A DNA stretch of 64,000 nucleotides from Centipeda infelix ATCC 43532 (GTDB lineage: Bacteria > Bacillota > Negativicutes > Selenomonadales > Selenomonadaceae), in assembly GCF_000234095.1 (NCBI RefSeq), contig NZ_JH376797.1, positions 384,493-448,492 of the forward strand, in the 5' to 3' direction. Every line of letters begins with the position of its first letter. Position 1 is the first letter of the stretch. The position numbers and the translations under genes were made by a program. The notes under the pieces were generated by a model. The model had not been told where the DNA came from and did not search any database. It saw nothing but the letters and a program-made list of their open reading frames with translations. Positions 1 to 8,607 of the stretch are shown one piece after another.

Positions 1-1
1 T

Positions 2-178
2 CTCCCCGCGCAGCTCAGTCCCGATGAAGTGCGGCAGCTTGTCGAAACTGCCGTTGCCGAGGTCGGCGCAACGACCGCAAAGGATATGGGCAAGGTCATG
101 GGGGTTCTCATGCCGCGTGTAAAGGGGCGTGCCGACGGAAAACTTGTGAATGAAATTGTCCGCGCTCTCTTGAAATAA
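2..178 (+). CDS. yqeY: YqeY/GatB-like protein, C-terminal end (partial)
   Basis: Only the last 58 residues are in the window; the start lies to the left. The reading frame ends at TAA 176-178. The tail contains AKDMGKVMGVLMPRVKGRAD followed by GKLVNEIVRALLK, the typical C-terminus of the YqeY family, which is related to the tRNA-binding tail domain of GatB. Its cellular role is poorly defined. It belongs to the chromosomal backbone. Confidence 0.8.
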   Translation, partial: LPAQLSPDEVRQLVETAVAEVGATTAKDMGKVMGVLMPRVKGRADGKLVNEIVRALLK

Positions 179-213
179 ATGTTCTGATATCGTAAACTCC
201 CCGTACATTCCTT

Positions 214-243
214 TTGACAAAGGCGCGGGGATTTTCGTATAAT
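214..243 (+). promoter_or_regulatory. recA promoter
   Basis: TTGACA at 214-219 and TATAAT at 238-243 with an 18-base spacer lie 35 bases before the recA start. I see no clear LexA-type palindrome here. Confidence 0.65.
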
Positions 244-278
244 TGGAACGAGAATAACATATTAAAGGAGCGGATGAT

Positions 279-1412
279 ATGGCGGAGAAGGACAAGAAGG
301 ACAGCAAACGCGACAAGCCCATGACGCGCGATGAGGCACTGGAAAACGCGCTCAAGCAGATCGAGAAAAATCATGGCAAGGGCGCGATCATGCGTCTTGG
401 CGAAGCCAAGGCAAATATGAATATTGAGGTGATATCGACCGGCATCCTGCCGCTCGATATTGCCCTTGGCGTTGGAGGCATCCCGCGCGGCAGAATTATT
501 GAGGTTTACGGCCCCGAATCCTCCGGTAAGACAACCGTCACCCTCCACATGATTGCAGAGGCACAAAAGGCAGGAGGACTTGCCGCATTTATCGATGCAG
601 AGCACGCGCTCGATCCGGAGTATGCGCGCAAACTGGGTGTCAACACCGAGGATCTCCTCATTTCCCAGCCGGATACGGGCGAGCAGGCACTTGAGATCGT
701 GGATGCGCTTGTACACAGCGGTGCCATCGACATCATCGTGGTAGACTCCGTCGCGGCACTCGTTCCAAAGTCTGAGATTGAGGGCGACATGGGATCGTCC
801 GTCGTCGGTCTCCAGGCACGTCTGATGAGCCAGGCGATGCGCAAACTCACGGGCATCATCAGTAAGACCCGTACCGTTGCCGTCTTCATCAACCAGCTGC
901 GCGAAAAGATCGGCGTCACCTACGGCAATCCGGAAACGACAACAGGCGGCCGCGCACTGAAATTCTACGCCTCCGTGCGTATTGACGTGCGCCGTGCAGA
1001 CTCCATCAAGCAAGGAACGGAGTCCCTCGGCAACCGTACGCGTGCGAAGATTGTCAAGAACAAGGTCGCACCGCCCTTTAAGACGGCAGAGTTTGACATC
1101 ATCTATGGCGAGGGTGTCTCGCGTCTTGGCAGCATCATCGACATGGCGGTCGATCTGGATCTCATAAACAAAAGCGGCGCATGGTACTCCTATGAGGGAA
1201 CACGTCTCGGGCAGGGTAAGGAAAACGCAAAGGCGACCTTGGAGGAAAAACCGGAACTCATTGCTGAGATTGAAGAAAAGATCCGTACCAAACTCCTCGT
1301 CGAAGGTGTAACCCCGAAAAAGAAGGGCGGATCAAAAAAATCCTCCGCCGATACAGATCAAGAAACATCGGATCTTCCGGAGGAAGAAGCGATGTCGGAG
1401 ACGGATGAATGA
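279..1412 (+). CDS. recA: RecA recombinase
   Basis: RecA forms ATP-dependent filaments on single-stranded DNA, performs strand exchange and stimulates LexA self-cleavage. The 377-residue length is normal. The Walker A motif GPESSGKTT is at about residues 77-85, [16 protein letters not shown] is the Walker B region, and the conserved stretch [20 protein letters not shown] follows. The Lys/Ser/Glu-rich tail is the usual variable acidic C-terminus. ATG 279 is preceded by AAAGGAG. The stop overlaps the recX start by four bases, so the two are probably co-translated. The family assignment is certain. Confidence 0.99.
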   Translation: MAEKDKKDSKRDKPMTRDEALENALKQIEKNHGKGAIMRLGEAKANMNIEVISTGILPLDIALGVGGIPRGRIIEVYGPESSGKTTVTLHMIAEAQKAGGLAAFIDAEHALDPEYARKLGVNTEDLLISQPDTGEQALEIVDALVHSGAIDIIVVDSVAALVPKSEIEGDMGSSVVGLQARLMSQAMRKLTGIISKTRTVAVFINQLREKIGVTYGNPETTTGGRALKFYASVRIDVRRADSIKQGTESLGNRTRAKIVKNKVAPPFKTAEFDIIYGEGVSRLGSIIDMAVDLDLINKSGAWYSYEGTRLGQGKENAKATLEEKPELIAEIEEKIRTKLLVEGVTPKKKGGSKKSSADTDQETSDLPEEEAMSETDE

Positions 1413-1900
1413 GCGATGCTCACGATACGGGAGTGAAGCGTTCTCGAAAGTCCGCAGATAAAACGGCTCTGATGACGGCAGTTGACTATCTTGCACGGCA
1501 GGCACACAGCGAACAGAAGCTACGTGAAAAACTCACGCGCAAGGGCTTTCCCGAAGAGGAGATCGAGGCCGCCATCACCCGTCTCATCGAGCGTCACTAT
1601 CTTGACGATACGGATCTCTGCACTCAACAGTTCATGTATCTCTACAACGAAAGTCGGTATTCCGTTCGTCAGATCTGTGCGAAGCTCATGCAGCGCGGCT
1701 TCGATCACAACCTTGTATGGAGTGTTGTCCCCGAGGATACCTACGAACGGGAAACAGCAGCTGCCGAGCGCGTGCTTGCAATGAAGTTCAAGCCAACAGA
1801 CAACTATCAAAAGATGATGGCAAATCTCTATCAGAAGGGGTTTTCCGTCGATGTATCACACGCAGCCGTGCGAAATTTTACGGAAGATGCAGAAGATTAG
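1409..1900 (+). CDS. recX: RecX regulator of RecA
   Basis: RecX binds RecA filaments and limits their activity. The 163-residue protein has the RecX three-helix repeats, with [20 protein letters not shown] in repeat 1 and [20 protein letters not shown] then [12 protein letters not shown] in repeats 1-2. Its start codon overlaps the recA stop (ATGA), the common recA-recX arrangement. The third repeat ends with [14 protein letters not shown]. Nothing appears damaged. Confidence 0.95.
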   Translation: MSDAHDTGVKRSRKSADKTALMTAVDYLARQAHSEQKLREKLTRKGFPEEEIEAAITRLIERHYLDDTDLCTQQFMYLYNESRYSVRQICAKLMQRGFDHNLVWSVVPEDTYERETAAAERVLAMKFKPTDNYQKMMANLYQKGFSVDVSHAAVRNFTEDAED

Positions 1901-1916
1901 AGAGAAAGGGACATCT

Positions 1917-3476
1917 ATGATGAACAGACCCGAGACCTCGGAAATGATTTTGGTGCTGGACTTCGGTGGACAGTACAACCAGCTCATTGCGCGCCGTGTG
2001 CGGGAGAATCACGTTTACTGTGAAGTACATCCACATACATTGTCCATAGATCGCATTCGAGAACTTGCACCGCGCGGCATTATTCTGACAGGCGGTCCGA
2101 ACAGCGTCTATGGAGCGGAAGCCATAACGGCACCAAAAGAACTCTTTGCACTTGGGATTCCCATACTCGGCATCTGCTACGGTGCCCAGCTGATGGCACA
2201 TCTCTGCGGCGGGCGCGTTGAAACGGCTCCCACGAGCGAATACGGGCGGACAGAAGTCGACATCACGGACAAAGCGTCCCGTCTGTTTGACGGGATTCCA
2301 TCCAAAAACATTTGCTGGATGAGCCACACGGACTATATCAGCGAGCTCCCTGCAGGCTTCCATACAACGGCAAGCACCCCCGTCTGTCCGATTGCTGCGA
2401 TGGAGAATCCGAGTCAAGGGCTTTATGCTGTGCAGTTCCATCCCGAGGTCATGCACACAGAACACGGCACGGAGATTCTGCGTAATTTCGTCTATCACGT
2501 CTGCAAATGTACGGGCACCTGGCGCATGGATTCCTTCGTTCAGAAGACCATCGAGGAACTGCGCGCAAAGATCGGCACAGGACGTGCGCTCTGTGCGCTC
2601 TCGGGCGGTGTAGACTCCTCCGTTGCAGCAGTTCTGCTCTCCAAGGCAATCGGCAGCCAGCTCACCTGCGTCTTTGTCGATCACGGTCTCCTGCGAAAGA
2701 ACGAGGGGGATGAGGTCGAAGCCGTTTTCGGAACATCCGGCACCTACGATGTCAACTTCATCCGCATCAATGCGCGTGACCGCTTCTATGCAAAGCTCAA
2801 GGGAGTAACCGAGCCTGAGGCAAAGCGCAAAATCATCGGTGAGGAATTTATCCGCGTATTCGAGGAAGCGGCGCATGAGATCGGTGCAGTGGACTTCCTC
2901 GTGCAGGGAACAATCTACCCCGATGTCATTGAGAGCGGACTTGGCAAATCCGCGGTCATCAAATCACATCATAACGTCGGCGGACTTCCCGATCACGTCG
3001 ACTTCAAGGAGATTGTCGAACCGCTCCGTTTGCTCTTTAAGGATGAGGTGCGTGCAGCCGGGCGTGAGCTCGGAATCCCGGATCATCTTGTCGACCGACA
3101 ACCGTTCCCGGGACCCGGTCTTGGCATCCGCATCATTGGCGAGGTGACAGCAGAGAAGGTTCAGATCGTGCAGGACGCGGATGCCATCTACCGCGAGGAG
3201 ATTGTAAAGGCAGGTATTCAAAAGAAGCTTGGACAGTATTTTGCCGCGCTTACCAATATGCGCTCCGTCGGCGTCATGGGCGATGGACGCACCTATGACT
3301 ATGCTGTTGTGCTGCGTGCCGTCGAGACCAGCGACTTCATGACGGCAGAGGCGGCGCAGCTTCCGTGGGAAATCCTGTCAAAGGTGACCACGCGCATTGT
3401 CAACGAGGTACACGGCGTCAACCGTGTCCTCTATGACTGCACAGGAAAACCTCCTGCAACCATCGAACTCGAATAA
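1917..3476 (+). CDS. guaA: GMP synthase (glutamine-hydrolysing)
   Basis: GuaA converts XMP, ATP and glutamine to GMP in purine synthesis. The N-terminal class I amidotransferase domain has the nucleophile in GICYGAQ (about Cys87) and [11 protein letters not shown]. The ATP-pyrophosphatase domain has the P-loop SGGVDSS at about residue 231, and the C-terminal dimer domain ends in KPPATIELE. The 519-residue length is normal. ATG 1917 was chosen because GAGAAAGGG lies just before it; the frame is open further upstream inside recX. The 3' end of guaA is a known integration site for genomic islands, and an integrase gene follows directly. Confidence 0.98.
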   Translation: MMNRPETSEMILVLDFGGQYNQLIARRVRENHVYCEVHPHTLSIDRIRELAPRGIILTGGPNSVYGAEAITAPKELFALGIPILGICYGAQLMAHLCGGRVETAPTSEYGRTEVDITDKASRLFDGIPSKNICWMSHTDYISELPAGFHTTASTPVCPIAAMENPSQGLYAVQFHPEVMHTEHGTEILRNFVYHVCKCTGTWRMDSFVQKTIEELRAKIGTGRALCALSGGVDSSVAAVLLSKAIGSQLTCVFVDHGLLRKNEGDEVEAVFGTSGTYDVNFIRINARDRFYAKLKGVTEPEAKRKIIGEEFIRVFEEAAHEIGAVDFLVQGTIYPDVIESGLGKSAVIKSHHNVGGLPDHVDFKEIVEPLRLLFKDEVRAAGRELGIPDHLVDRQPFPGPGLGIRIIGEVTAEKVQIVQDADAIYREEIVKAGIQKKLGQYFAALTNMRSVGVMGDGRTYDYAVVLRAVETSDFMTAEAAQLPWEILSKVTTRIVNEVHGVNRVLYDCTGKPPATIELE

Positions 3477-3505
3477 ATAAAAATAGCGCAGAGATCCTTA
3501 TATAT
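3450..3505. other. putative left attachment region at guaA 3' end
   Basis: The change from chromosomal genes to element genes occurs here, between the guaA stop and the integrase 3' end. The exact core cannot be fixed because the matching right-end repeat lies outside the window. This is inference from gene order and the known use of guaA as an integration site. Confidence 0.35.
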
Positions 3506-3528
3506 CAAGGTTCTCTGCGCTTATTTAT
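3486..3528. terminator. bidirectional terminator between guaA and int
   Basis: GCGCAGAGA (3486-3494) pairs with TCTCTGCGC (3512-3520), with an inner CCTT/AAGG pairing and a T-rich tail. It can end both guaA and the oppositely directed integrase gene, whose stop lies inside the loop. Confidence 0.75.
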
Positions 3529-4692
3529 TTTCTGTGACCCCCGATTGACCCCTTTTGTTGCAGGATCACTTTCGATGGTGTCAATGATCATATCGCGCTC
3601 CTGCGGATACAGGTGAGCGTAGGTTTGTAGTGTAGTCTCGATTTTTTCATGACCGAGGCGTTGTGAAATCGCTATGATCGGTATTCCTCGGTGAATGAGA
3701 TAGGAGGCATGAGAGTGTCTAAGATCATGAAGGCGAATTTTCTCTATGCCAACCTGTGCAGCTACACGCCTCATTTCATAAGATAATCCATGTTTACCGG
3801 TTTCAAATAATCGTGCGTTTGGATTGATTGAATGCTGCGCTTGGATAAACTGCTGGACTTCATCGACAAGAAATGCAGGGATGCTGACATCTCGGCGGCT
3901 CTTTGGTGTCTTAGGCGGGCCGATTATAGTCTTGTTATCTAGCCGTGCGTAGCTTTTGGTTATGTGTATCAAATTTTTGTCAAAATCAAAGTCCTCCAGG
4001 GTCAGTGCCAAAAACTCTCCAACACGCATCCCTGTCCAGAAAAGGATTAAAAAAGAAATTCTGTATAGTGGAGTAGTGGTGTGATTGATAAATTTTTGAA
4101 AATCATCAACCGTCCAGAATCTCATTGCATCGGCATGACTCTTTCCGATCATCCCTGCTCGTTTTGCTGGGTTAGTTGGTAGACCATAATAATTTACGGC
4201 AAAGTTGAAGATGGCTGCAACTTGATTGTTGATAGTACGGAGGTATGTCTCTTGATAATCGCCTTTGACAAGTTCGTTTTGCCACTGCCGTATTTTTGCA
4301 GGAGTAATCTGGTCGCAAGGCAAATTTGCGAAGAACGGCAACACCTTTGAGGTGAACATATATTCTTTGCTTCGATATGTTGTAGGTCTTATACGTGGTT
4401 TTATGTCCTCCATGTATAGATCATATAACGCTTTGAAGGACATAGAATGTGAACCTTGTTTCTGCCGATGAAAATCCTGCTCAAAAAGCTGAGCGTCTTT
4501 TTTCTTTGCGAAACCTCGGCGTGTGGTCTCTTTTTTTTCACCTGTCCAGTCGGTATATTTGATCTTTACGTACCATGTTCCGCGCTTTGTGTCTTTATGA
4601 ACGGACAAGCGATCATCCCTTTCCGGTTTGAATTCTATAACATACTTTCCACAGCCACGGCTCTCATCAAGTTTGATCTGGCATGAACACAC
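3505..4692 (-). CDS. int: tyrosine site-specific integrase
   Basis: This is the phage/ICE integrase expected to insert and excise the element at guaA. It has an N-terminal arm-binding region (TKRGTWYVKIKYTDWTGEKK), a SAM-like core-binding domain and the catalytic domain. Catalytic residues visible are Arg in GMRVGEF (about 222), HDLRHSH (about 321-327), the later GH of RLGHEKIETT and Tyr in TLQTYAHLY (about 360). GTG 4692 gives 395 residues but has a weak ribosome site and a hairpin just upstream. TTG 4608, preceded by GGAAAGGGA, gives a more typical 367-residue protein. It is transcribed toward guaA. Confidence 0.93.
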   Translation of the reverse strand: MCSCQIKLDESRGCGKYVIEFKPERDDRLSVHKDTKRGTWYVKIKYTDWTGEKKETTRRGFAKKKDAQLFEQDFHRQKQGSHSMSFKALYDLYMEDIKPRIRPTTYRSKEYMFTSKVLPFFANLPCDQITPAKIRQWQNELVKGDYQETYLRTINNQVAAIFNFAVNYYGLPTNPAKRAGMIGKSHADAMRFWTVDDFQKFINHTTTPLYRISFLILFWTGMRVGEFLALTLEDFDFDKNLIHITKSYARLDNKTIIGPPKTPKSRRDVSIPAFLVDEVQQFIQAQHSINPNARLFETGKHGLSYEMRRVAAQVGIEKIRLHDLRHSHASYLIHRGIPIIAISQRLGHEKIETTLQTYAHLYPQERDMIIDTIESDPATKGVNRGSQKINKRREP

Positions 4693-4695
4693 AGA

Positions 4696-4729
4696 AAAAA
4701 GCCCTGGGTCATCACTCCCGAGGCTTTTT
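4696..4729. terminator. hairpin with A and T runs just upstream of int
   Basis: AAAAAGCC (4696-4703) pairs with GGCTTTTT (4722-4729), with weaker inner pairing. It can act on either strand. On the minus strand it separates the integrase from the upstream repressor gene and sits next to the longest possible int start. Confidence 0.6.
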
Positions 4730-4908
4730 CATCGGTATAACGGTGTCTATCTATACGTTCTTGTAGATTATACCGCCTATAGATATATCTTTCATGCCAC
4801 AGAGAGAGGGTTTCTTTGGATGTGATGCATCGGAATTCCCAGTAATATCCAAAACATCATTTTTTGAAGAGCCTTATGTAAATCCGGAGAGCACGAGACA
4901 AAAAGGCA

Positions 4909-5268
4909 CTACTTTTTTTTCGCCACAGCCTCCACAGCTGTCTTTTTTTTATGCTTTAGGTAGTTGATATACTGGCGTATTTCGTTTGCCATTTCTGGAG
5001 TAATATCCTCTATATCTCGCAAGACTTCTTCCTGATGGGAAGAAGTCTTTTCTTGTGTGATAGGTGAAGGGTCGTTCGTTCGGCCCAGCAAATAGTCTAG
5101 GCTAACATTAAAGAAATCTGCTATTCGGATCAGCATTGTAGTATCTGGATCCCGTTTCTCATTTTCATAAAAATTATATGATTGCCGACTTATGTTCAGT
5201 ATTTTTGCTAAATCTGTTTGGCTTAGGTTATGTTGCTCACGCAATAGTTTCATTCTGTTCATCTGCAA
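4909..5268 (-). CDS. XRE-family repressor (CI-like)
   Basis: This 119-residue protein has an N-terminal helix-turn-helix (LREQHNLSQTDLAKILNISR then QSYNFYENEKRDP) and a short variable tail rich in Lys. It is transcribed divergently from a second XRE gene at 5424, across a region with four similar operator sites. This is the layout of a phage-like lysogeny switch. I infer that it represses excision/early functions; the ligand or inactivation route is not visible. Confidence 0.85.
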   Translation of the reverse strand: MQMNRMKLLREQHNLSQTDLAKILNISRQSYNFYENEKRDPDTTMLIRIADFFNVSLDYLLGRTNDPSPITQEKTSSHQEEVLRDIEDITPEMANEIRQYINYLKHKKKTAVEAVAKKK

Positions 5269-5274
5269 CCCCCT

Positions 5275-5405
5275 GTTACATTATGTCAACTATTTGTAGC
5301 AACTTCAATATGTGCAACATAATATAGCGATCTAAAATAATTAGCTACATTCTGTTGACAATAAGAAAAATATAACGTATTATTTCCTTGTCAACATAAT
5401 GTAGC
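5275..5405. promoter_or_regulatory. four operator sites between divergent XRE genes
   Basis: Sites with the core ACATWATGT and flanks GYTAC/GTYRAC lie at 5275-5290, 5314-5328, 5344-5359 and 5390-5405, two in each orientation. The third covers the -35 box of the rightward promoter and the fourth lies downstream of its -10 box, so binding would block it. The site at 5275-5290 lies at the repressor gene start, which suggests autoregulation. Confidence 0.7.
5355..5383 (+). promoter_or_regulatory. rightward promoter of the 5424 regulator operon
   Basis: TTGACA (5355-5360), a 17-base spacer and TATTAT (5378-5383) give a strong sigma-70-type promoter. The operator at 5344-5359 overlaps its -35 box. 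Confidence 0.75.
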
Positions 5406-5423
5406 AGTTTGGGTGGTGAAAAA

Positions 5424-5651
5424 ATGAAGTGGTTGACAGAAATGCGTATCAAAGGAAATCTATCTCAAATAGAAGTAGCGAAGAAATGTGCTATTAGCCG
5501 TCAATATTACAATTTTATCGAAAATGGATTGCGTCGCCCATCTCCTGAAGTGGCCAAGCGCATTGCTGATGTTCTTGGCTTTGGGAGTGAGTGGTATAGG
5601 CTGCTTGAGGCTGAGGAATCGGCAAATAAAAAGCCCGCAAGTGCGGGCTGA
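5424..5651 (+). CDS. small XRE-family regulator
   Basis: A 75-residue single-domain HTH protein (MRIKGNLSQIEVAKKCAISR, QYYNFIENGLRRPSPEVAKR). It is the rightward partner of the 4909-5268 repressor, like Cro. ATG 5424 is preferred over TTG 5409 because GGGTGGTG lies at the right distance. The last codons form a GC-rich hairpin (5631-5649). Confidence 0.8.
   Translation: MKWLTEMRIKGNLSQIEVAKKCAISRQYYNFIENGLRRPSPEVAKRIADVLGFGSEWYRLLEAEESANKKPASAG
5631..5649 (+). terminator. GC-rich hairpin at the end of the XRE gene
   Basis: AGCCCGC/GCGGGCT with an AAGT loop overlaps the stop codon region. No T-run follows, so it may attenuate or protect the transcript instead of terminating it. Confidence 0.35.
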
Positions 5652-5664
5652 GAGGATGGTTCGT

Positions 5665-5853
5665 ATGGAAAACAAGAAACCTACGAGTAATTTTATACGT
5701 CCAGATGAAGTTGCAGAGATTTGCGCGGTCTCCATGTCCAAAGCGTATAAAATCATTGCTGAACTCAATGCGGAGTTGCGCAAACGCGGGAAATTCACGA
5801 TTCGCGGAAAAACAAATCGTCGTTTTTTCGAGGAACAATATCTTGAAGTTTGA
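5665..5853 (+). CDS. excisionase-like small DNA-binding protein
   Basis: 62 residues. FIRPDEVAEICAVSMSKAYK looks like a winged or MerR/Xis-type helix-turn-helix of the kind found in ICE excisionases and helper proteins, and the tail is basic (RGKTNRRFFEE). ATG 5665 follows AGAGG by nine bases. It lies in the early operon with the integrase nearby, so a role in directing excision is plausible but unproven. Confidence 0.6.
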   Translation: MENKKPTSNFIRPDEVAEICAVSMSKAYKIIAELNAELRKRGKFTIRGKTNRRFFEEQYLEV

Positions 5854-5873
5854 TGAGCGAGGAGGGGATTTCC

Positions 5874-6203
5874 GTGCTCCGATGGGAAACTCATGATGTC
5901 AAGTTTGCTGGAGATCGTCGTACATGCCTTGCACGGCTTGATTACGGGCAAAAATGGATTGTCAGCGACGTGAATATGACGACACGGACATTTCGAGATT
6001 TTATACGTAGACTTGCAAAATATGCTAGTGCACAGAGTATCGAGGTTAAATATATGTATGATGGAGAACAACAGACTGAGCGGGACACTGTGTTGTTACG
6101 CCTCGAGAATTACCGAGAACAGAGAAACGGCTATGACTTCCAGCGTGTATTGAAAGCCTATGGCATCAACATCAACAGTTTTTGGAACACTGCTCATTCG
6201 TAA
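5874..6203 (+). CDS. hypothetical protein
   Basis: I do not recognise this family. GTG 5874 is preceded by GGAGGGG at good spacing (109 residues). ATG 5853, which overlaps the previous stop, would add seven residues. The protein is soluble and slightly basic, with a central TTRTFRDFIRRLAKYASAQS helix and an RVLKAYGININSFWN end. It belongs to the early operon. Confidence 0.6.
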   Translation: MLRWETHDVKFAGDRRTCLARLDYGQKWIVSDVNMTTRTFRDFIRRLAKYASAQSIEVKYMYDGEQQTERDTVLLRLENYREQRNGYDFQRVLKAYGININSFWNTAHS

Positions 6204-6216
6204 TGTTTTCAAAGAA

Positions 6217-6246
6217 ATATCCGTACCGATGGGACGGTACGGATAT
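6217..6246. repeat. perfect 12-bp inverted repeat
   Basis: ATATCCGTACCG (6217-6228) and CGGTACGGATAT (6235-6246) flank a six-base loop in the 177-base gap before 6381. No T-run follows. It could be an operator or an RNA hairpin. Confidence 0.6.
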
Positions 6247-6380
6247 GTGAAGCAGAATCTGCGCTATGCTGATATAAGACTATCCACAGTCAATCCTCAT
6301 TGTGCAAACTCTCTGTTGATTATATCAAATATCAAAAGAGGGGACAAGGGGGCATTATACAAGGGCTTAGAGGGAGGAAT

Positions 6381-6956
6381 ATGATGTCAGGCGAAATTGA
6401 GAAAAATCCAACGGAGTATATCCACGAACTCGAGGAGAAAATTCGGCAACTAGAATCCCGAGAGCCCAAGCTCGAGCGTATTGTCGAGATTACGCCGGCA
6501 GACTATGAGAGTTTGAAGCGTGAGAATCGAAAGATGGAGCAGCAGATACGAAAGTACCGACAGATTTTATCCGTCGGTGGGGTATCGGAACTGTCTCTGC
6601 TGATTGATCAGTACATTGAGACGAGCAAGAAACAGCTGAAAAAGATTTCAGGTGAGATCAACATCTCCAATTTTGACAAGATCCATATCCAACAAATTAT
6701 CCAGCTTACGGATTATATAAATGCCGTGCAGCAGGAGTTTAATGCATTCATTTCGATGCATACAGAGGGGAAATGGGTAGTACATCCGATTTATCGAAAA
6801 CTCGAGTCAGACATTCGTCAAATTAACGAGATGCTGTCATGTAAAACAAACTTCTATAGGATTGAGGAGTCTCGATTGGAAGAATTTCATCAGACACTGC
6901 TCCAGATGATTGAGGTCATTGGCAGCTACTTTGAGGCCGCCAATGAAGAGCAATGA
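6381..6956 (+). CDS. coiled-coil hypothetical protein
   Basis: 191 residues with no recognised domain. Residues 8-70 are strongly coiled-coil (YIHELEEKIRQLESREPKLE, ESLKRENRKMEQQIRKYRQI). The rest is predicted helical. ATG 6381 directly follows AGGGAGGAAT. It overlaps the next gene by four bases (ATGA) and so is probably co-translated with that HTH protein. Confidence 0.7.
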   Translation: MMSGEIEKNPTEYIHELEEKIRQLESREPKLERIVEITPADYESLKRENRKMEQQIRKYRQILSVGGVSELSLLIDQYIETSKKQLKKISGEINISNFDKIHIQQIIQLTDYINAVQQEFNAFISMHTEGKWVVHPIYRKLESDIRQINEMLSCKTNFYRIEESRLEEFHQTLLQMIEVIGSYFEAANEEQ

Positions 6957-7147
6957 CGTTTGGTGAAAAGCTTCGGAACTTGCGAGAGGAACGAGGCTTT
7001 TCTCAAACGGATCTTGCGGGAATCACCGGTTTTACACGGCGGTCTGTCTATAACTGGGAAAGAGACAAGAAGCACCCCAAAAATATTGCAACACTTGAGG
7101 TATTAAGTCGTGCGCTGGGAGTAGATCTCACATATTGGTGGAACTAG
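6953..7147 (+). CDS. short XRE-family HTH protein
   Basis: 64 residues, essentially one helix-turn-helix: KLRNLREERGFSQTDLAGIT, RRSVYNWERDKKHPK, LEVLSRALGVDLTYWW. The start overlaps the preceding stop. The 3' end overlaps by four bases with the convergent XRE gene at 7144-7458. A regulatory role is likely; the target is not visible. Confidence 0.75.
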   Translation: MTFGEKLRNLREERGFSQTDLAGITGFTRRSVYNWERDKKHPKNIATLEVLSRALGVDLTYWWN

Positions 7148-7458
7148 GCATTATCCGTCAAGTATGTAGTGATTAGACGGCGAGTTTCTTCATGTTGGTG
7201 CTTTAGCTCTTGACGAAGATCATTGAGTGCTTGTTGTATGGGTATGTCCTTATGTTCTATTCCAAAAAACTCATCTGCTGATATGCCGAATAATGACACC
7301 ACCTTATAGAGTTCTTCAGCTGGCAATTTTGTGACACCTTGCTCGTAGTTTTGATAGGTTCGTGTTGTTATTCCGAGCTTCTCCGCAATTTCTACTTGCG
7401 ATAACCCCTGCTGCTTTCGGACGAGCCGCAAACGGTCTGATATTTTTATCATCAACAT
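7144..7458 (-). CDS. XRE-family regulator
   Basis: 104 residues with an N-terminal helix-turn-helix (LRLVRKQQGLSQVEIAEKLG, TTRTYQNYEQGVTKLP) and a C-terminal helical tail (LRQELKHQHEETRRL). ATG 7458 or ATG 7452 is the start; the latter has better spacing to AAAGGAG. The short divergent region before 7560 has related motifs (CTTTCGTGTGA on the minus strand, TTTTGTGTGTA on the plus strand) that could be its operators. Confidence 0.8.
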   Translation of the reverse strand: MLMIKISDRLRLVRKQQGLSQVEIAEKLGITTRTYQNYEQGVTKLPAEELYKVVSLFGISADEFFGIEHKDIPIQQALNDLRQELKHQHEETRRLITTYLTDNA

Positions 7459-7559
7459 TCTCCTTTTCGGTCACACGAAAGAACTTGTATCTATTTTACC
7501 AATTTTTGTGTGTAAAGGATAGGGAAATATGGTCAAATTACATAAAGGAGTGTACAAAA

Positions 7560-8180
7560 GTGAACGAGTTCATATCTTGCAGTATTAAAGATCGGAAACC
7601 ATATCAAAAAATCAAATCAAAAATGTCTGTTCTGTTTCATAAATGGATTGATTTTCTTAATCACTACAACATTTTCTTTGTGCTCCTGTTTGGCCTCTTA
7701 GTGCTTATCGTGATCTCTTTTATGCTCTGTTTTATTACATCTTCTCAGATTTTGAGTAGAAATGCAGTTATTGCAAATTTGGGGTGGGTTCGTTCCAACG
7801 TAGGAAAGACATTTGTCGGATATGTGCCAGTCACATATGAAAGAGACATACATGTGAAAACTGGCGAATCTCCAAAAGAAATTATCACGACAGGATGTAG
7901 TGTTGCAGAGGGCGTAAATCATGCAGAGCGCATATACATACGGGGGATTTATCCGGATAAAGATGAGGCACTTGCCTTTTTGGATAAGCACTCAAAAGGC
8001 AGTCGTGTAACAGTATTTTTGGAGGAAGGGGAACTTATCTATCGTGTTCGCGAAGACATGCTCGAGGTTGGATCCTTTCGTGTAAGTGATTCTTACGTTC
8101 CCTGGTATGACGCAGAGCCTGTAGAAATACTCGATCATGAGGCGTTTCAGCCCGGACAAGTGGAATCAGGTTCATATTAG
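7560..8180 (+). CDS. single-pass membrane protein, unknown function
   Basis: 206 residues from GTG 7560, which follows AAAGGAG. A short cytoplasmic N-terminus leads to one hydrophobic segment (about residues 40-65, FFVLLFGLLVLIVISFMLCF). An extracytoplasmic domain of about 140 residues with no familiar motif follows. The longer upstream frame runs through the promoter region and is not used here. The neighbours are accessory genes. Confidence 0.6.
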   Translation: MNEFISCSIKDRKPYQKIKSKMSVLFHKWIDFLNHYNIFFVLLFGLLVLIVISFMLCFITSSQILSRNAVIANLGWVRSNVGKTFVGYVPVTYERDIHVKTGESPKEIITTGCSVAEGVNHAERIYIRGIYPDKDEALAFLDKHSKGSRVTVFLEEGELIYRVREDMLEVGSFRVSDSYVPWYDAEPVEILDHEAFQPGQVESGSY

Positions 8181-8207
8181 AACAACAGATGACAAGGTGG
8201 TAATACG

Positions 8208-8537
8208 ATGAAGATCGCTGATAATGTTTTTGGAGGAAAAATTGTTTTTATATCTGGTGCGATCACCGGTGTAGAAGGGTATCGAAAGATATTCGCGGCT
8301 GCAGAACAATGGCTGCTTGAGCAGGATTGCACGGTACTCAATCCTGCTGTGCTGCCGCCGAGCGGTCTGGAATGGGAGGCGTACCTGCGCATCACAAAGG
8401 CGATGGTACGCGAAGCGGATGCCATCTATGTGCTCCAAAACTGGGAGCACAGCCAAGGCGTTCGAGAGGAGATTGCTCTCGCAGAGAGCCTTGGCAAAGA
8501 GATTATCTACGAGCCACGAAAGGCGGTGATCGTATGA
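8208..8537 (+). CDS. DUF4406 protein (nucleoside deoxyribosyltransferase-like)
   Basis: 109 residues. It opens with KIVFISGAITGVEGYRKIF, has VLNPAVLPPSGLEWEAYLR, ADAIYVLQNWEHSQGVREE and ends with LGKEIIYEPRKA. This matches DUF4406, a phage and ICE family related by fold to nucleoside 2-deoxyribosyltransferases. The substrate is unknown. A broken second copy of its 3' half lies at 10176-10346. Confidence 0.8.
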   Translation: MKIADNVFGGKIVFISGAITGVEGYRKIFAAAEQWLLEQDCTVLNPAVLPPSGLEWEAYLRITKAMVREADAIYVLQNWEHSQGVREEIALAESLGKEIIYEPRKAVIV

Positions 8538-8607
8538 CACCTATTGATCCGATGGCGATTTTCTGACTTCTTTTCATGATCGTAGCAGGCCATAAATCGA
8601 GAAAGCG

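Noticed and set aside
108-1013. Long open frame on the minus strand across recA
   Set aside because: It is the shadow of a highly biased recA coding sequence; no ribosome site or known family.
1878-2876. 332-codon minus-strand frame across guaA
   Set aside because: Antisense shadow of guaA; low-complexity and without recognisable domains.
6160-6384. 74-codon frame after the 5874 gene
   Set aside because: Overlaps the hairpin at 6217 and the end of the previous gene; no ribosome site.
8534-8566. 10-codon frame (MTPIDPMAIF) overlapping the DUF4406 stop
   Set aside because: Too short to support; could be a remnant of a lost gene.
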